This document shows positions 7,204 to 16,041 of a stretch of 64,000 bases of DNA, piece by piece. Origin of the DNA: Saprospiraceae bacterium. Its GTDB lineage: Bacteria > Bacteroidota > Bacteroidia > Chitinophagales > Saprospiraceae. The stretch spans positions 1 through 64,000 of the forward strand of contig WFXH01000029.1 in assembly GCA_015490715.1 (NCBI GenBank), given 5' to 3'. The notes under the pieces were generated by a model. The model searched no databases, was not told the origin of the DNA, and saw only the letters and a program-made list of their open reading frames with translations. The position numbers and the translations under genes were made by a program. Every line of letters begins with the position of its first letter. The stretch's first letter is position 1.

Positions 7204-9315
7204 ATGAAAAGACTGCTCAGTTGGGTTTTGCTCTTTTGGTGGAGCATCCTGCATATTGGATCCCTTTACGGCCAACAGCCCCTCCGCGTTCCCAATCGCT
7301 TTGATTTCGGCAAGATGTGGACGTTTGAGCATCCACCCGTGAAATACTTCGAACAGACTTACGGCTATCGACTCGATACGGCCTGGTTTAACCGAGCCCG
7401 ATTGGGGGCATTGCGCTTTGCACGCTGGTGTTCGGCTTCGTTTGTCTCTCCCGATGGTCTCATCATGACCAATCACCACTGCTCACGCAGCTTGATGGGA
7501 GACCTCATGCGTGAAGGAGAAAACTTCGACAGTACAGGATTTTATGCCCGTACGCGAGCGGAAGAACGCAAAAAAGAAGGCCTCTACGTCGAACAACTCG
7601 TCAAGATCGAAGACATTACCGACCGCGTACTTCATGCCGTCAAAGACATCGACGATCCCACCGAACGCCAAAACCGCATCCGCCAGACTCTCCAACTAAT
7701 CAAAGAGGAATACGCCCAGCGCAACGACTGGAAAGACCTTCGCCTACAGACTGTGACCTACTACAGCGGTGGTAAGTTTTCCCTATACGGCTATAAGCGC
7801 TACGACGACATCCGGTTGGTAATGATTCCAGAGCTATCGGTGGCGTACTTCGGTGGCGACGACGACAATTTTACCTATCCGCGTTACAACCTCGACGTGA
7901 CCTTCTGGCGCGCCTACGACAAAGAGGGCAAACCCCTCAACACATCCGACTTCTACTTCCCCTTCAATCCCAACGGCATTACCGAAGGCACCCCTGTATT
8001 CGTCATAGGCAATCCCGCCAGAACGGAACGCTACCGTAGCTATGCCCAACTGCTCTTCGATCGCGACTACCGCTATCCCATGCAATTGACCTTCCTGCGC
8101 AACCGTCACAAACTCCTCGCCGAACAACACGCCAAACATCCCTCCCACGCCCTTCAAGAAATGCTCTTCTCCATCGCCAACAGCATCAAAGCCATCAACG
8201 GCATACTCAATGGCCTGAAAAACGACACCTTGCTCCAGCGCAAATACCACATGGAACAGTACATACGCTCCCATACCCCCAAAGACCAACAGTACATCTG
8301 GGAGGAATTGGCCAAATACTACCGAGAACTCGCCCCCTACGCCATGGCCGCCAATATTATGGGCCCCAACCAACTGCGCGGCAAAGCCGTCAACATCGCC
8401 TTCAACCTCTATCGGTACTACAAAGAACTCGAAAAGGACACCCCCGACCAGGCCACACTCGTCGCATTAAAAGAAGAAATCCTCCAGCTCAGCGATAGCC
8501 TCTATACCGAAAGCGAATGGAAATACCTCAAGACCTATCTCGATGAAATCCAGCGCTTCGACCATCCGCAGCATCCCATCGCCCCCGACATCTTGAAGGG
8601 GAAGAACACCAACTTCGTCGCACATCAAATCCTCAAAAATACCAATTTGAAAGATCCCGAGGGGGCAACGGAATTTCTCAACATGCCCTTAAAAAAGTGG
8701 AAATCGAGCAAAGACCCGCTATGGAAACTGGCTCAAGTTATCGCCCCTGCCCACGAAGAAGCACTCGACAAGTTTAGCTCCACCAGTCCCAGGCGCAAAC
8801 AACTCGAACAACAAATCGCCTTGGCCGTATTTGAAGTGCTCGGCGATGATCTCCCACCCGATGCGACTTTTACCCTGCGCATTGCCGATGGCGTGGTCAA
8901 GGGCTACCATTATAACGGTACACGCGCCCCCTACAAGACGACCTACTACGGCATGTACGACCGCCATTACTCCTTCGACGGCCAGTTTCCATGGGACTTG
9001 CCTGCACGATGGCACAATCCCCCGTACGAACTCCTCCAATCACCCCTCAACTTCGTCTCCACCAACGACATCATCGGAGGTAATTCAGGCAGCCCCATCA
9101 TCAACGTACATCACCAGGTCATTGGACTCGTCTTCGACGGCAATATCGAATCCCTGCCGGGCAATTTCATCTTCGACGAAACCTACAATCGCACCGTCGC
9201 CGTGCACGCTGGCGGCATCATCGCCGCATTGAAATACATCTATCGTGCCGACGCCCTCGTCAACGAACTCCTGCAAGACTACTATAAGTCGTACCAGAAA
9301 AATCACCAAAAATGA
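7204..9315 (+). CDS. S46 family dipeptidyl-peptidase (DPP7/DPP11 type)
   Basis: The 703 residues begin with a signal peptide ending LYGQQ. Near residue 90 is TNHHC, holding the catalytic histidine; near 626-631 is GNSGSP, with the likely nucleophile Ser628. Both are S46 signatures, and the length fits (about 700-720). S46 enzymes act in the periplasm, removing dipeptides from the N-terminus of oligopeptides in asaccharolytic Bacteroidota. The segment AVHAGGIIAAL falls where DPP11 carries the arginine that selects acidic residues; here there is a glycine, so DPP7-like hydrophobic specificity is more likely (inference). Its stop codon overlaps the start of the next gene, implying translational coupling with a small lipoprotein. 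Confidence 0.93.
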   Translation: MKRLLSWVLLFWWSILHIGSLYGQQPLRVPNRFDFGKMWTFEHPPVKYFEQTYGYRLDTAWFNRARLGALRFARWCSASFVSPDGLIMTNHHCSRSLMGDLMREGENFDSTGFYARTRAEERKKEGLYVEQLVKIEDITDRVLHAVKDIDDPTERQNRIRQTLQLIKEEYAQRNDWKDLRLQTVTYYSGGKFSLYGYKRYDDIRLVMIPELSVAYFGGDDDNFTYPRYNLDVTFWRAYDKEGKPLNTSDFYFPFNPNGITEGTPVFVIGNPARTERYRSYAQLLFDRDYRYPMQLTFLRNRHKLLAEQHAKHPSHALQEMLFSIANSIKAINGILNGLKNDTLLQRKYHMEQYIRSHTPKDQQYIWEELAKYYRELAPYAMAANIMGPNQLRGKAVNIAFNLYRYYKELEKDTPDQATLVALKEEILQLSDSLYTESEWKYLKTYLDEIQRFDHPQHPIAPDILKGKNTNFVAHQILKNTNLKDPEGATEFLNMPLKKWKSSKDPLWKLAQVIAPAHEEALDKFSSTSPRRKQLEQQIALAVFEVLGDDLPPDATFTLRIADGVVKGYHYNGTRAPYKTTYYGMYDRHYSFDGQFPWDLPARWHNPPYELLQSPLNFVSTNDIIGGNSGSPIINVHHQVIGLVFDGNIESLPGNFIFDETYNRTVAVHAGGIIAALKYIYRADALVNELLQDYYKSYQKNHQK

Positions 9316-9746
9316 TGCGCAACGCAGCTCTCTTCACCAGGCTTTTGTTGCCCGCACTCACTGCTCTTCTCCTGCTCAGCTCCTGCGAAGAGCGCTACTC
9401 CTGGACCGAATTGCACGACATCCCCGGCTGCACCGGTCCGTGCTACAAGCGCATGCCCTGCGAAGGCAAAGAAGTCAAAGTCGAAGTACCCATACTCGAC
9501 CGAAACCTCCTCCGCGGCGAAAACGATTACAAATTTTACTTCCGCGACCCCGAAACTAATCGCTCCATTGTGGTAGAGTTTACCGAAAACATCCCCATGG
9601 AAGCACTCGACGAAATACAACAATCAAAGGGAAAAACCCTCTACATCAAAGGTGTCCTCACAGGTATCGATATCATCGGTAGGGATTACTGTCAGCGCAT
9701 CCCCAAAGTGGTCGTCCAAAAGAAAGGCGATTTCTACTTGCGCTAA
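9312..9746 (+). CDS. Small lipoprotein coupled to the S46 peptidase (unknown function)
   Basis: A 144-residue product whose ATG overlaps the last codons of the S46 peptidase gene by 4 bases. It opens with a signal peptide and lipobox LLLLSSC and has a further cluster of cysteines (GCTGPCYKRMPC) shortly after. The rest is a beta-rich stretch of short alternating strands (VKVEVPILD, YKFYFRD, SIVVEFTE, TLYIKGVLTGI) that could be a small OB-like fold. I do not recognise the family. The overlap with the peptidase suggests the two are made together, possibly as a partner or membrane anchor. Confidence 0.75.
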   Translation: MMRNAALFTRLLLPALTALLLLSSCEERYSWTELHDIPGCTGPCYKRMPCEGKEVKVEVPILDRNLLRGENDYKFYFRDPETNRSIVVEFTENIPMEALDEIQQSKGKTLYIKGVLTGIDIIGRDYCQRIPKVVVQKKGDFYLR

Positions 9747-9751
9747 ACCCT

Positions 9752-10531
9752 CTACGAAGAGAGACGCTTGGCCAGCGAAGTATAAAATCGCTCCACCAGC
9801 GCAATATATTCGACGGGCAATCGATTAAGAGCCTCATCGATCATGTACACCGGTATATCGTCGTAATAGGCCTCCGCAATGGCCCCAGCCATGCATGCAA
9901 TAGTATCGCTATCCCATCCAATATGGATCCCCTTGTATACCGCATCTTCAAAGTCCGCCGAATCCAAAAAAGCCAGAATGGCCAAGGGCACCGTACCCTG
10001 ACATGTCTCATCCCATTTTCGATCGATTTGTCGTTTATCGATGTGCCGATCGAGATCATAGCCAAAGTGCGATGCAAGGGTGGATCTCATCACTTCCTTG
10101 TCTTTGACGGTGCGCGCTAAAAAGATCGCTCCTGCAATGGCCTGTGCCCCTTTGATACCTTCGGGATGATTGTGCGTCACCTCTGCAGATCGCTCGGCCT
10201 CGGCAAGTACCTCCTCCCATGTGTCAAAATACCATCCCACAGGCGAAACCCGCATGCCCGCGCCATTACCGTAACTCCCATAGGGGGCTGGTCGATTCGA
10301 TTGCAGCCACATTCGAAAACGTCCTCCGTACCCCTTGTGTGGATTTTGCCGGCCCCAGCGATGATAGGCCTCCCCGTAATCCCCACCGTCCAGTAGTACC
10401 TCCATCGTGGCAAGAGTCAAGATCGTATCGTCCGTAGGAAAATGATCCGGTCCAAAAAATCCCTCAAAGCGTACGGTCCTCCTTCCTTCGTAGATACTAC
10501 CCGCAATATCGCCAATAATCGCGCCAATCAT
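9752..10531 (-). CDS. ADP-ribosylglycohydrolase family protein
   Basis: About 259 residues from the ATG at 10531 (a TTG three codons upstream is in frame). It starts MIGAIIGDIAGSIYE, the classical opening of ADP-ribosylglycohydrolases, followed by PTDDTILT, carrying the Thr-Asp-Asp magnesium ligands, and near the C-terminus GWDSDTIACMAGAIAEAYY, which supplies the second metal site. These enzymes remove ADP-ribose from proteins, nucleic acids or small molecules. No ADP-ribosyltransferase gene is adjacent, so this is probably a stand-alone hydrolase rather than part of a DraG/DraT or toxin/antitoxin pair. It is convergent with the lipoprotein gene, 5 bases away. Confidence 0.92.
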   Translation of the reverse strand: MIGAIIGDIAGSIYEGRRTVRFEGFFGPDHFPTDDTILTLATMEVLLDGGDYGEAYHRWGRQNPHKGYGGRFRMWLQSNRPAPYGSYGNGAGMRVSPVGWYFDTWEEVLAEAERSAEVTHNHPEGIKGAQAIAGAIFLARTVKDKEVMRSTLASHFGYDLDRHIDKRQIDRKWDETCQGTVPLAILAFLDSADFEDAVYKGIHIGWDSDTIACMAGAIAEAYYDDIPVYMIDEALNRLPVEYIALVERFYTSLAKRLSS

Positions 10532-10756
10532 GTACTTCAATTTTTGCTCCTACCTATACAACATCTATAGCCCACATTTTTATGCCCATAATCCCCGATT
10601 TTTTTGTGCAGACCACTTCCCCACAACGCGACGCACATGCCGGTAGTGTCTTATCGAAATCATCCTCCAGACCAAATACCTATCTATTACCCACACTCTG
10701 CGCCCCACTGCTGCAGAATTGCTCGAGGGTGTACACGCCTGCAGGCCTTCGACTAA

Positions 10757-13273
10757 TCACGGATGATACACTCGAAACGACTTCGTCGTCTGGCCCACAG
10801 TTAGCGTAAAGTACAGCCATCCTGAAGGAAGTGGTACCCCTCTTAAATCGATGTCGATCACAGCCGTTCCCTCTTGACAGCTACCTGTCCAAACACCATA
10901 CCTCCTACCCAGCGCATCGTAACAGCTGACCAAATACGACGTAGCCCGGGGAATATCGACGCATTGGATGTGCAAATGCCCTCGGTCTTCAGTCGTCACT
11001 ACGGCACAATCCATTTGTGCCTTACCACCGCGAAGAGCAATAGAGCCCTTTTCTCCATGTATGAAATCGTAGTACGTACCCTCCATTAGGATTTTACCCT
11101 GTCGCAGCAATCGATCCAACTCGTGCTGCTGCACTTCAGGCACCTCGATACCAACGACCAGCGGTGAAGTCGATGACATCTTCGGGTATTGCACCAACCA
11201 CCGACCGTCTGCAAGACGCTGCACTTCCACTCCAGGTTGTATCGCATAAAGCGATAGTTCGATAGGAGCTACCCGAGCAAGGACCATGCCCATCGGCCTG
11301 CTCGGATCCAACTGGATGGTGTATCGATGCCCATCACTACGCGTATTGGGATCTGCTGCAACATACAACTCTCGCTTCGGACCGACCGACTCCCTAAAAA
11401 AGGGCAGCAAACTCGGAAGAATATCGCCCTTGACGATGAGATGATAACGGATTCCAACGGTAGTATCGATGAGCTCTCCAAGCGATAATACTCCCATTTG
11501 CGCATTGTCCCATGGTGGGGAAATCCCCTTGAGATTGTCCGACGGAACTACACATACATTACGTATACTTCGCGAAGTACTGCGACCAAAGATGATCAGC
11601 TCCTTCACCAAACGCTGATAATCCAGCTCATCAACCCTACCATCGTTGTTGACATCGGCTGCGATGAACTGCTCTGGAGCAAGTGTCACTTGTCCCCAAA
11701 GGTATTGCCGCAAGTACAGGGCGTCGACGACATCCGCGCGCATGGCCATGGGTTTGGTATAGATACCAAACGTGTTCCATCGCCTTCCACCGGGCAAACT
11801 ATCTACCGAAAAAAGCCCCTTCTGATCCACTGCCAACCAGAGCGTATCCCAGCGAAAGGCCGTATCGCTGCGCACGACCACCGTCGTATCCCACCAGCGA
11901 CGCACATAGACAGTACCACTCCGCCCGACAAAGGTATCGCGATGTTCGACGATGACCGTATCCGTACTCGTCTGTACAAGGTGGTGCCTCGAATCCAGAT
12001 CGACCATCGCCACGCGCACCCGAGATAGATCCGCCTTGCTGTATGGTACGATCCTGCCGACAACGCCCACCCTGCGCAGCGAATCCGGCCGACAGTTGGC
12101 AATGCGCGCTTGATTGTTTTGAATGATCACCTTCGTGCGACAAAAACTCTGATTGCCATGCACATCGGTCACCCATATCTCAACATCGTTTTCCCCCACG
12201 TGATCACAAGTAAATGTGCGTACCATATCGGTCGTATCCGACGAAAACGAAAATCGCAAGGGCCCATTGCCACACGACGGACTGCTCTTCTTGTCTAAAT
12301 CCTTGGCCCACACATCGACCATCCCCACGTCGTTGATACCGTCGCGGTTGGTATCAATGCCCATCAACACCGCAATGATTCCCTTCTTACAAAAGACGAG
12401 TGGAGGAATGGAGTTTTTGACCACCACGCGTACCTTGAGCTTGAGCTCCTTGCCACATCCGTACTCTACGATGTAGTAAAACACCGTCTCGCCAATGGGG
12501 TAAAAACCCGACGCATCCGGGCCCGTAGTGTCTGCATACGGAGAAGTATGGCGTACTTCTAAAACATGACCACAGGTATCCACAGCTACGACCGTGTCCA
12601 TGTCGATATACGCTCCATCGCAGTTTTGTGCATCGACAACCCACTCGCGCTGCCACCCCTCAATGTGCGGCGTGTCCTTTTGTGCGAGCTTGATAATCTG
12701 ATACTTTGTCCAGATACCCCCACTCTGCGGATCACTGGGATCCCAGGTGCACCAATCGACCACCTTCCACTTGCGCACAATCTTGGTGCATCCTGGCCCA
12801 AAGGTCAAGCGAAATTCCCTGTACGAATACCCCGGCTTACTGCAGGGCTTGCGCCGAAAACGCGGCCGCGCATACTTATCCGGAAGATCCTTCGGTGCCA
12901 GCGATATCCGACAACCCATCGTATCAAAAGACTCGGGCCATATGATGTCGTCTTCGGTAAAGGTCTCCACCTGTTGCACCTCAATGACCTGTACACACTG
13001 ATGCCATTGACCGTGCGCATCCATAGCCTTCCAGATACGCCGAATCTCCCCTACCCCACATATGTTGAGATCCCGTTCGACACGATCCGGAGGACCCGCA
13101 TCGCGCCACCGATAATGCTCGTAAATCTTCGCATTGCCAAACCTCGACAAGTCCCACAAATCCTCCGTACAATCGACCACCGTATCCGACGGACAGACAA
13201 GGCGAAATCCTCCCCCTGCCCAAGCACTACCCACCAAAACTCCAAAGACAAACAAGAACACCGTAATCTTCAT
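10757..13273 (-). CDS. Large secreted T9SS cargo protein with EF-hand/dockerin-like segment
   Basis: The 838-residue product has a signal peptide (ending SAWAG) followed by cysteine-containing, beta-rich repeats about 90-130 residues long with recurring patterns like CTKIVRKWKVVDWCTWDP and VVKNSIPPLVFC, typical of HYR/Ig-like extracellular repeats in Saprospiria. Around residue 550 is FIAADVNNDGRVDELDYQRL, a calcium-binding DxNxDGxxD loop as in dockerins. The end (YDALGRRYGVW..., LPSGWLYFTLTVGQTTKSFRVYHP) matches a type A T9SS C-terminal domain, so it is expected to be exported by the Por/Gld machinery encoded at 28-34 kb. The function of the repeats is unknown. Confidence 0.75.
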   Translation of the reverse strand: MKITVFLFVFGVLVGSAWAGGGFRLVCPSDTVVDCTEDLWDLSRFGNAKIYEHYRWRDAGPPDRVERDLNICGVGEIRRIWKAMDAHGQWHQCVQVIEVQQVETFTEDDIIWPESFDTMGCRISLAPKDLPDKYARPRFRRKPCSKPGYSYREFRLTFGPGCTKIVRKWKVVDWCTWDPSDPQSGGIWTKYQIIKLAQKDTPHIEGWQREWVVDAQNCDGAYIDMDTVVAVDTCGHVLEVRHTSPYADTTGPDASGFYPIGETVFYYIVEYGCGKELKLKVRVVVKNSIPPLVFCKKGIIAVLMGIDTNRDGINDVGMVDVWAKDLDKKSSPSCGNGPLRFSFSSDTTDMVRTFTCDHVGENDVEIWVTDVHGNQSFCRTKVIIQNNQARIANCRPDSLRRVGVVGRIVPYSKADLSRVRVAMVDLDSRHHLVQTSTDTVIVEHRDTFVGRSGTVYVRRWWDTTVVVRSDTAFRWDTLWLAVDQKGLFSVDSLPGGRRWNTFGIYTKPMAMRADVVDALYLRQYLWGQVTLAPEQFIAADVNNDGRVDELDYQRLVKELIIFGRSTSRSIRNVCVVPSDNLKGISPPWDNAQMGVLSLGELIDTTVGIRYHLIVKGDILPSLLPFFRESVGPKRELYVAADPNTRSDGHRYTIQLDPSRPMGMVLARVAPIELSLYAIQPGVEVQRLADGRWLVQYPKMSSTSPLVVGIEVPEVQQHELDRLLRQGKILMEGTYYDFIHGEKGSIALRGGKAQMDCAVVTTEDRGHLHIQCVDIPRATSYLVSCYDALGRRYGVWTGSCQEGTAVIDIDLRGVPLPSGWLYFTLTVGQTTKSFRVYHP

Positions 13274-13777
13274 ATCTCAAACCCTTTGAATACCAACAAA
13301 CATATTAAAATCAATGCAAATATATAACATTTTTGATTTAAGGAGGATATGCATTAAAATTTTTTACAATACGTATGTTCTTTACACTCTTTGCTTAATT
13401 TCTATCACGATTTTGCTTATATCCTATGTCCTCATGGGGCGTATCAGCCACAGTAACGGCAATCCCCTCGGTGATTTTTGATCGTAATTACAAGCGATGG
13501 GCAATCGGCATTCTACCTGTCTACCTGCTTATACTTCGCATCATAATGGGCAATAGTGTTCAACTGTGTATAAAATGTGTATAAAATCGTGCTTTATGAG
13601 CTCTCCGTGGTTGCGAATAGCTAAAACCGCATTCCACACTTTGCGATGAGAACACTCCTTCATCCTAAAAAGCCTGCGTATGAAATGGCCATCTGCTGCC
13701 CAGGGATTTATTAAGAGGCGACTCCACAAATGTCGCATGCACAATTTTATACCAATGAAAATGAAGACACCCAAGCT
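13274..13777. other. Long non-coding gap with four copies of the TATRAAAT motif
   Basis: About 500 bases without a convincing gene. Next to the minus-strand gene is a TATATTTG -7 box. The middle is featureless AT-rich sequence. The far end contains TATAAAAT at 13569-13576 and 13580-13587 (tandem, plus orientation), TATGAAAT at 13679-13686 (plus), and the reverse form ATTTTATA at 13744-13751. The second and last copies, with their GTGC/GCAC flanks, form a long-range inverted pair. Confidence 0.5.
13317..13324 (-). promoter_or_regulatory. Bacteroidota -7 box (TATATTTG) for the T9SS cargo gene
   Basis: On the minus strand TATATTTG fits TAnnTTTG exactly and lies 43 bases before the ATG at 13273, in an otherwise AT-rich upstream region. 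Confidence 0.55.
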
Positions 13778-13910
13778 TCATGAAGCATCGAAGTAGAGAA
13801 AGACGAAGAAGGGGTAGGTGTTGGACACAGAGCACTCTTCCCCTTGAAGAGCTCTTAATACCCGGGCCGTATTTCCCTTTACGATGGCCTCATCGGAATG
13901 GTACGCAGGA

Positions 13911-14603
13911 TCAACGCGCCTCGAGAAGAGTCGAATCGCAGCGCAATGTTTGGGTGTGTTTGGGATCCCAGATGCAGTTGAGGATTTTCCACTTCCGCGT
14001 CTTTTGGTCGGGGTGGATGGCGCGAAAGCGGCAGTAGACCACCGCATCGGTAGAGTCGGTACAGCAGTATCCGGAAAATCTCCATCCCGGCTTGAAGGAA
14101 TGTAACTCGGTGCCGAGTTTTTCACTCAATTGGAGGCGATTCAAATTGTTGAAGAAGGCGATATGTCCTCCATATATTTTCTGCTTTTCTTTTAAGGTTG
14201 TGATTTCTTCAAAGGGTTGGATAAACCGACTGTGGCCGAAGACCCAGCCCGTGCGCTTGTCTTTGATCCTTTGTACGTGTAGCCAAGGAGCACTGTACTT
14301 TCCCACTTGATCCTCAAAGTCGGTCTGCTCTTCTAAGTAATGTACGATTTCATTATAGCTCAATGCGCTTTGGATACCGCTGCGACGATCGGGATATTTT
14401 CGCAGGCGCAGCTTGTCTTCGTTGACGATGTACAGGCTATGGAGCTCTGGTGCATGCGTCGAATCCCTTAATGCCGAGTGGCTCCGCGATGTCTTGTCAC
14501 CCGTGTGATTGAAGGTGCAGCTCACGGCAAGGCAAGTAACCAGGGCCCATCTATACCACCTCCAAACACGCGCTGAGACGTCTCGTCGAGGGGCCTCAAT
14601 CAT
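13911..14603 (-). CDS. SH3-like lipoprotein, C-terminus possibly frameshifted
   Basis: The 230-residue frame begins at ATG 14603, overlapping the stop of the Omp28-like gene by 4 bases (translational coupling). It has a hydrophobic segment with a likely lipobox (LAVSC), then a bacterial SH3-like stretch (LYIVNEDKLRLRKYPD ... GWVFGHSRFIQ). It ends abruptly with STLLEAR. In another frame the same strand continues without a stop to 13778 (DPAYHSDEAIVKGNTARVL and onwards to FFVFLYFDAS), which reads like a natural C-terminus of about 45 more residues. A single-base indel near 13911-13930 would join them. Function unknown. Confidence 0.6.
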   Translation of the reverse strand: MIEAPRRDVSARVWRWYRWALVTCLAVSCTFNHTGDKTSRSHSALRDSTHAPELHSLYIVNEDKLRLRKYPDRRSGIQSALSYNEIVHYLEEQTDFEDQVGKYSAPWLHVQRIKDKRTGWVFGHSRFIQPFEEITTLKEKQKIYGGHIAFFNNLNRLQLSEKLGTELHSFKPGWRFSGYCCTDSTDAVVYCRFRAIHPDQKTRKWKILNCIWDPKHTQTLRCDSTLLEAR

Positions 14604-15658
14604 CGGACAATTACTGGCAGGACTGATTGTACTCCCTTACTGATGAGTTGAACGTACAGAATACCTTTGAATGAGCGATCGGCGTGCGAACGGAGATCCC
14701 ATTGGTGGTGGCCCTCAGCGAGCATGCCCCGATAGAGGAGAAGCAGGGGGCGTCCTTGTAGGTCGACGAGGCGCACGGTGTAGTGACCGCTTTTGGCCAC
14801 ATACGCATGGACTATCTTCCTTTCTGGGTCGAAGCGCAGCTGCACCTTGTGCATGTCGCCTTCAACATCCGCGGAGGTGATCTGGGTGGTCATGTCGATC
14901 TTCAGAGGTTTGGATCCGTTTTGGAAGTAGTACGTATCGCCTTGCTTATCCCAAATGATGGCGGTGAGATAGAGGCTATCGATCTCCCATTCGTTGGGCA
15001 GGTCTTTGTTAAACTGGAAGGTATATTCACTACCAGAAGCGATGACGGTATCGTCGGTGATGCGCACGCCAAAGGAAGAATCGTGCATATTGCCGCGCAG
15101 CACATAGGGATGCGATACATTATTTCCTCGCCCAGCTTGATCGTTGATCACGCCGTTTTCGATGATGTAGACGGACACGTAAAAATGTCCCGTGTCGTTT
15201 TGGAAAAAGACGACACGCGTATCGCAGCTGAGGTTTCTACCCGATACGTTGCAGCGCAGGCCTGCGTTGACTTGCGGAGACTTTTGGAAGTTGTCGTCCA
15301 CTTCGTCGCGAATCTGTTGGCGTTTGGTCGCTGTATTCGAGCTTGTCACATTTTTATCGTCGTTGTTGACATAGAAGCGGGGTTGGCCAAATCCTCCGAG
15401 GTTGGAGGTGATGTCTTCACTCACACTATTGACGAGATCCCCGCTGTGGTGGGCAGCCCAGAGGATGGCTTTCTCCTTGTTGTCGGAGATGAGGCTTTTA
15501 AAGAAGTTCCATCCCCAACCTCCGCAGAGCGGACACCAGGTGGCCGTACGCTTCGTGATGAGGCTGTACTGTTTTTCCTCAACTTGCTGTGCAGCGACTG
15601 GGCTTGCAGTAGTTAGTATCGATGCGAGTAGAAGAGATACAATGAGATAATTTTTCAT
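14600..15658 (-). CDS. Omp28-like protein: thioredoxin-fold plus T9SS C-terminal domain
   Basis: Starting at ATG 15658 (MKNYLIVSLLLASILTT, signal peptide ending VAAQQ) gives about 352 residues; upstream in-frame codons precede a good promoter and are unlikely to be translated. Early in the mature part is TATWCPLCGGWGW, a CxxC thioredoxin-like site as in Omp28/thiol-interchange proteins. The last 80 residues (GHYTVRLVDLQGRPLL..., GILYVQLISKGVQSVLPVIVR) fit a type A T9SS sorting domain. The likely place is the outer membrane or cell surface. It is the first gene of a two-gene operon with the SH3-like lipoprotein. Confidence 0.75.
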   Translation of the reverse strand: MKNYLIVSLLLASILTTASPVAAQQVEEKQYSLITKRTATWCPLCGGWGWNFFKSLISDNKEKAILWAAHHSGDLVNSVSEDITSNLGGFGQPRFYVNNDDKNVTSSNTATKRQQIRDEVDDNFQKSPQVNAGLRCNVSGRNLSCDTRVVFFQNDTGHFYVSVYIIENGVINDQAGRGNNVSHPYVLRGNMHDSSFGVRITDDTVIASGSEYTFQFNKDLPNEWEIDSLYLTAIIWDKQGDTYYFQNGSKPLKIDMTTQITSADVEGDMHKVQLRFDPERKIVHAYVAKSGHYTVRLVDLQGRPLLLLYRGMLAEGHHQWDLRSHADRSFKGILYVQLISKGVQSVLPVIVR

Positions 15659-15695
15659 GGCATAGCTGATTTTAGATGCGGTGTACAATTTCATA

Positions 15696-15703
15696 CAAAG
15701 ATA
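15696..15703 (-). promoter_or_regulatory. -7 box (TATCTTTG) followed directly by the TATGAAAT motif
   Basis: On the minus strand TATCTTTG is followed at once by TATGAAATTGTAC, so the predicted transcription start falls inside the recurring TATRAAAT motif. The ATG of the Omp28-like gene follows about 38 bases later. Confidence 0.65.
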
Positions 15704-15799
15704 CACAATACCTCTTTTATGGCTTTGGAGAATCCCACACTGGCGGGAGGGTTGGGTCAGCGGTGATGTGTCTACCACTATGCTCTTCGACTCTTCGGA

Positions 15800-16000
15800 T
15801 CAGCTCTTACAGGTGTTGACGCCGATGAGTCGGTACAGCGGACAAAAGCCCGTAAAGCTCGTCACAGCCAGGATCAAGGCCACGATGAGCAAGACGATGG
15901 CTGTGGTACCCGTGATCTTACCGAGGTAGTACAACACCAGGATCACAATGGCCACGAGTAGGCGGATGAGCTTGTCCGTCTTTCCTACATTCTTCATCAT
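15800..16000 (-). CDS. DUF2892 (YgaP-type) inner-membrane protein
   Basis: A 66-residue protein with the family opening N-V-G-x-x-D-x-x-I-R (NVGKTDKLIRLL) and two closely spaced hydrophobic helices ending FTGFCPLYRLIGVNTC, all typical of DUF2892. The cytoplasmic rhodanese domain found in YgaP is not fused here. Two adjacent ATGs make either 66 or 65 residues possible. It lies between the Omp28-like and CBS genes on the same strand. The biochemical role of the family is not established. Confidence 0.85.
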   Translation of the reverse strand: MMKNVGKTDKLIRLLVAIVILVLYYLGKITGTTAIVLLIVALILAVTSFTGFCPLYRLIGVNTCKS

Positions 16001-16041
16001 GATTTGGAGATTTTAGGTTTTGCACTTGTCGGTATTGTCCT

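Noticed and set aside
10582-10809. Open reading frame of 75 codons on the plus strand
   Set aside because: It has no ribosomal start context, low complexity and partly overlaps the opposite-strand T9SS cargo gene; the composition looks like antisense of coding DNA.
14783-15616. Long plus-strand open frame opposite the Omp28-like gene (277 codons)
   Set aside because: It is a mirror frame of a well-supported minus-strand gene with signal peptide, CxxC motif and T9SS end; its own translation has no domain sense.
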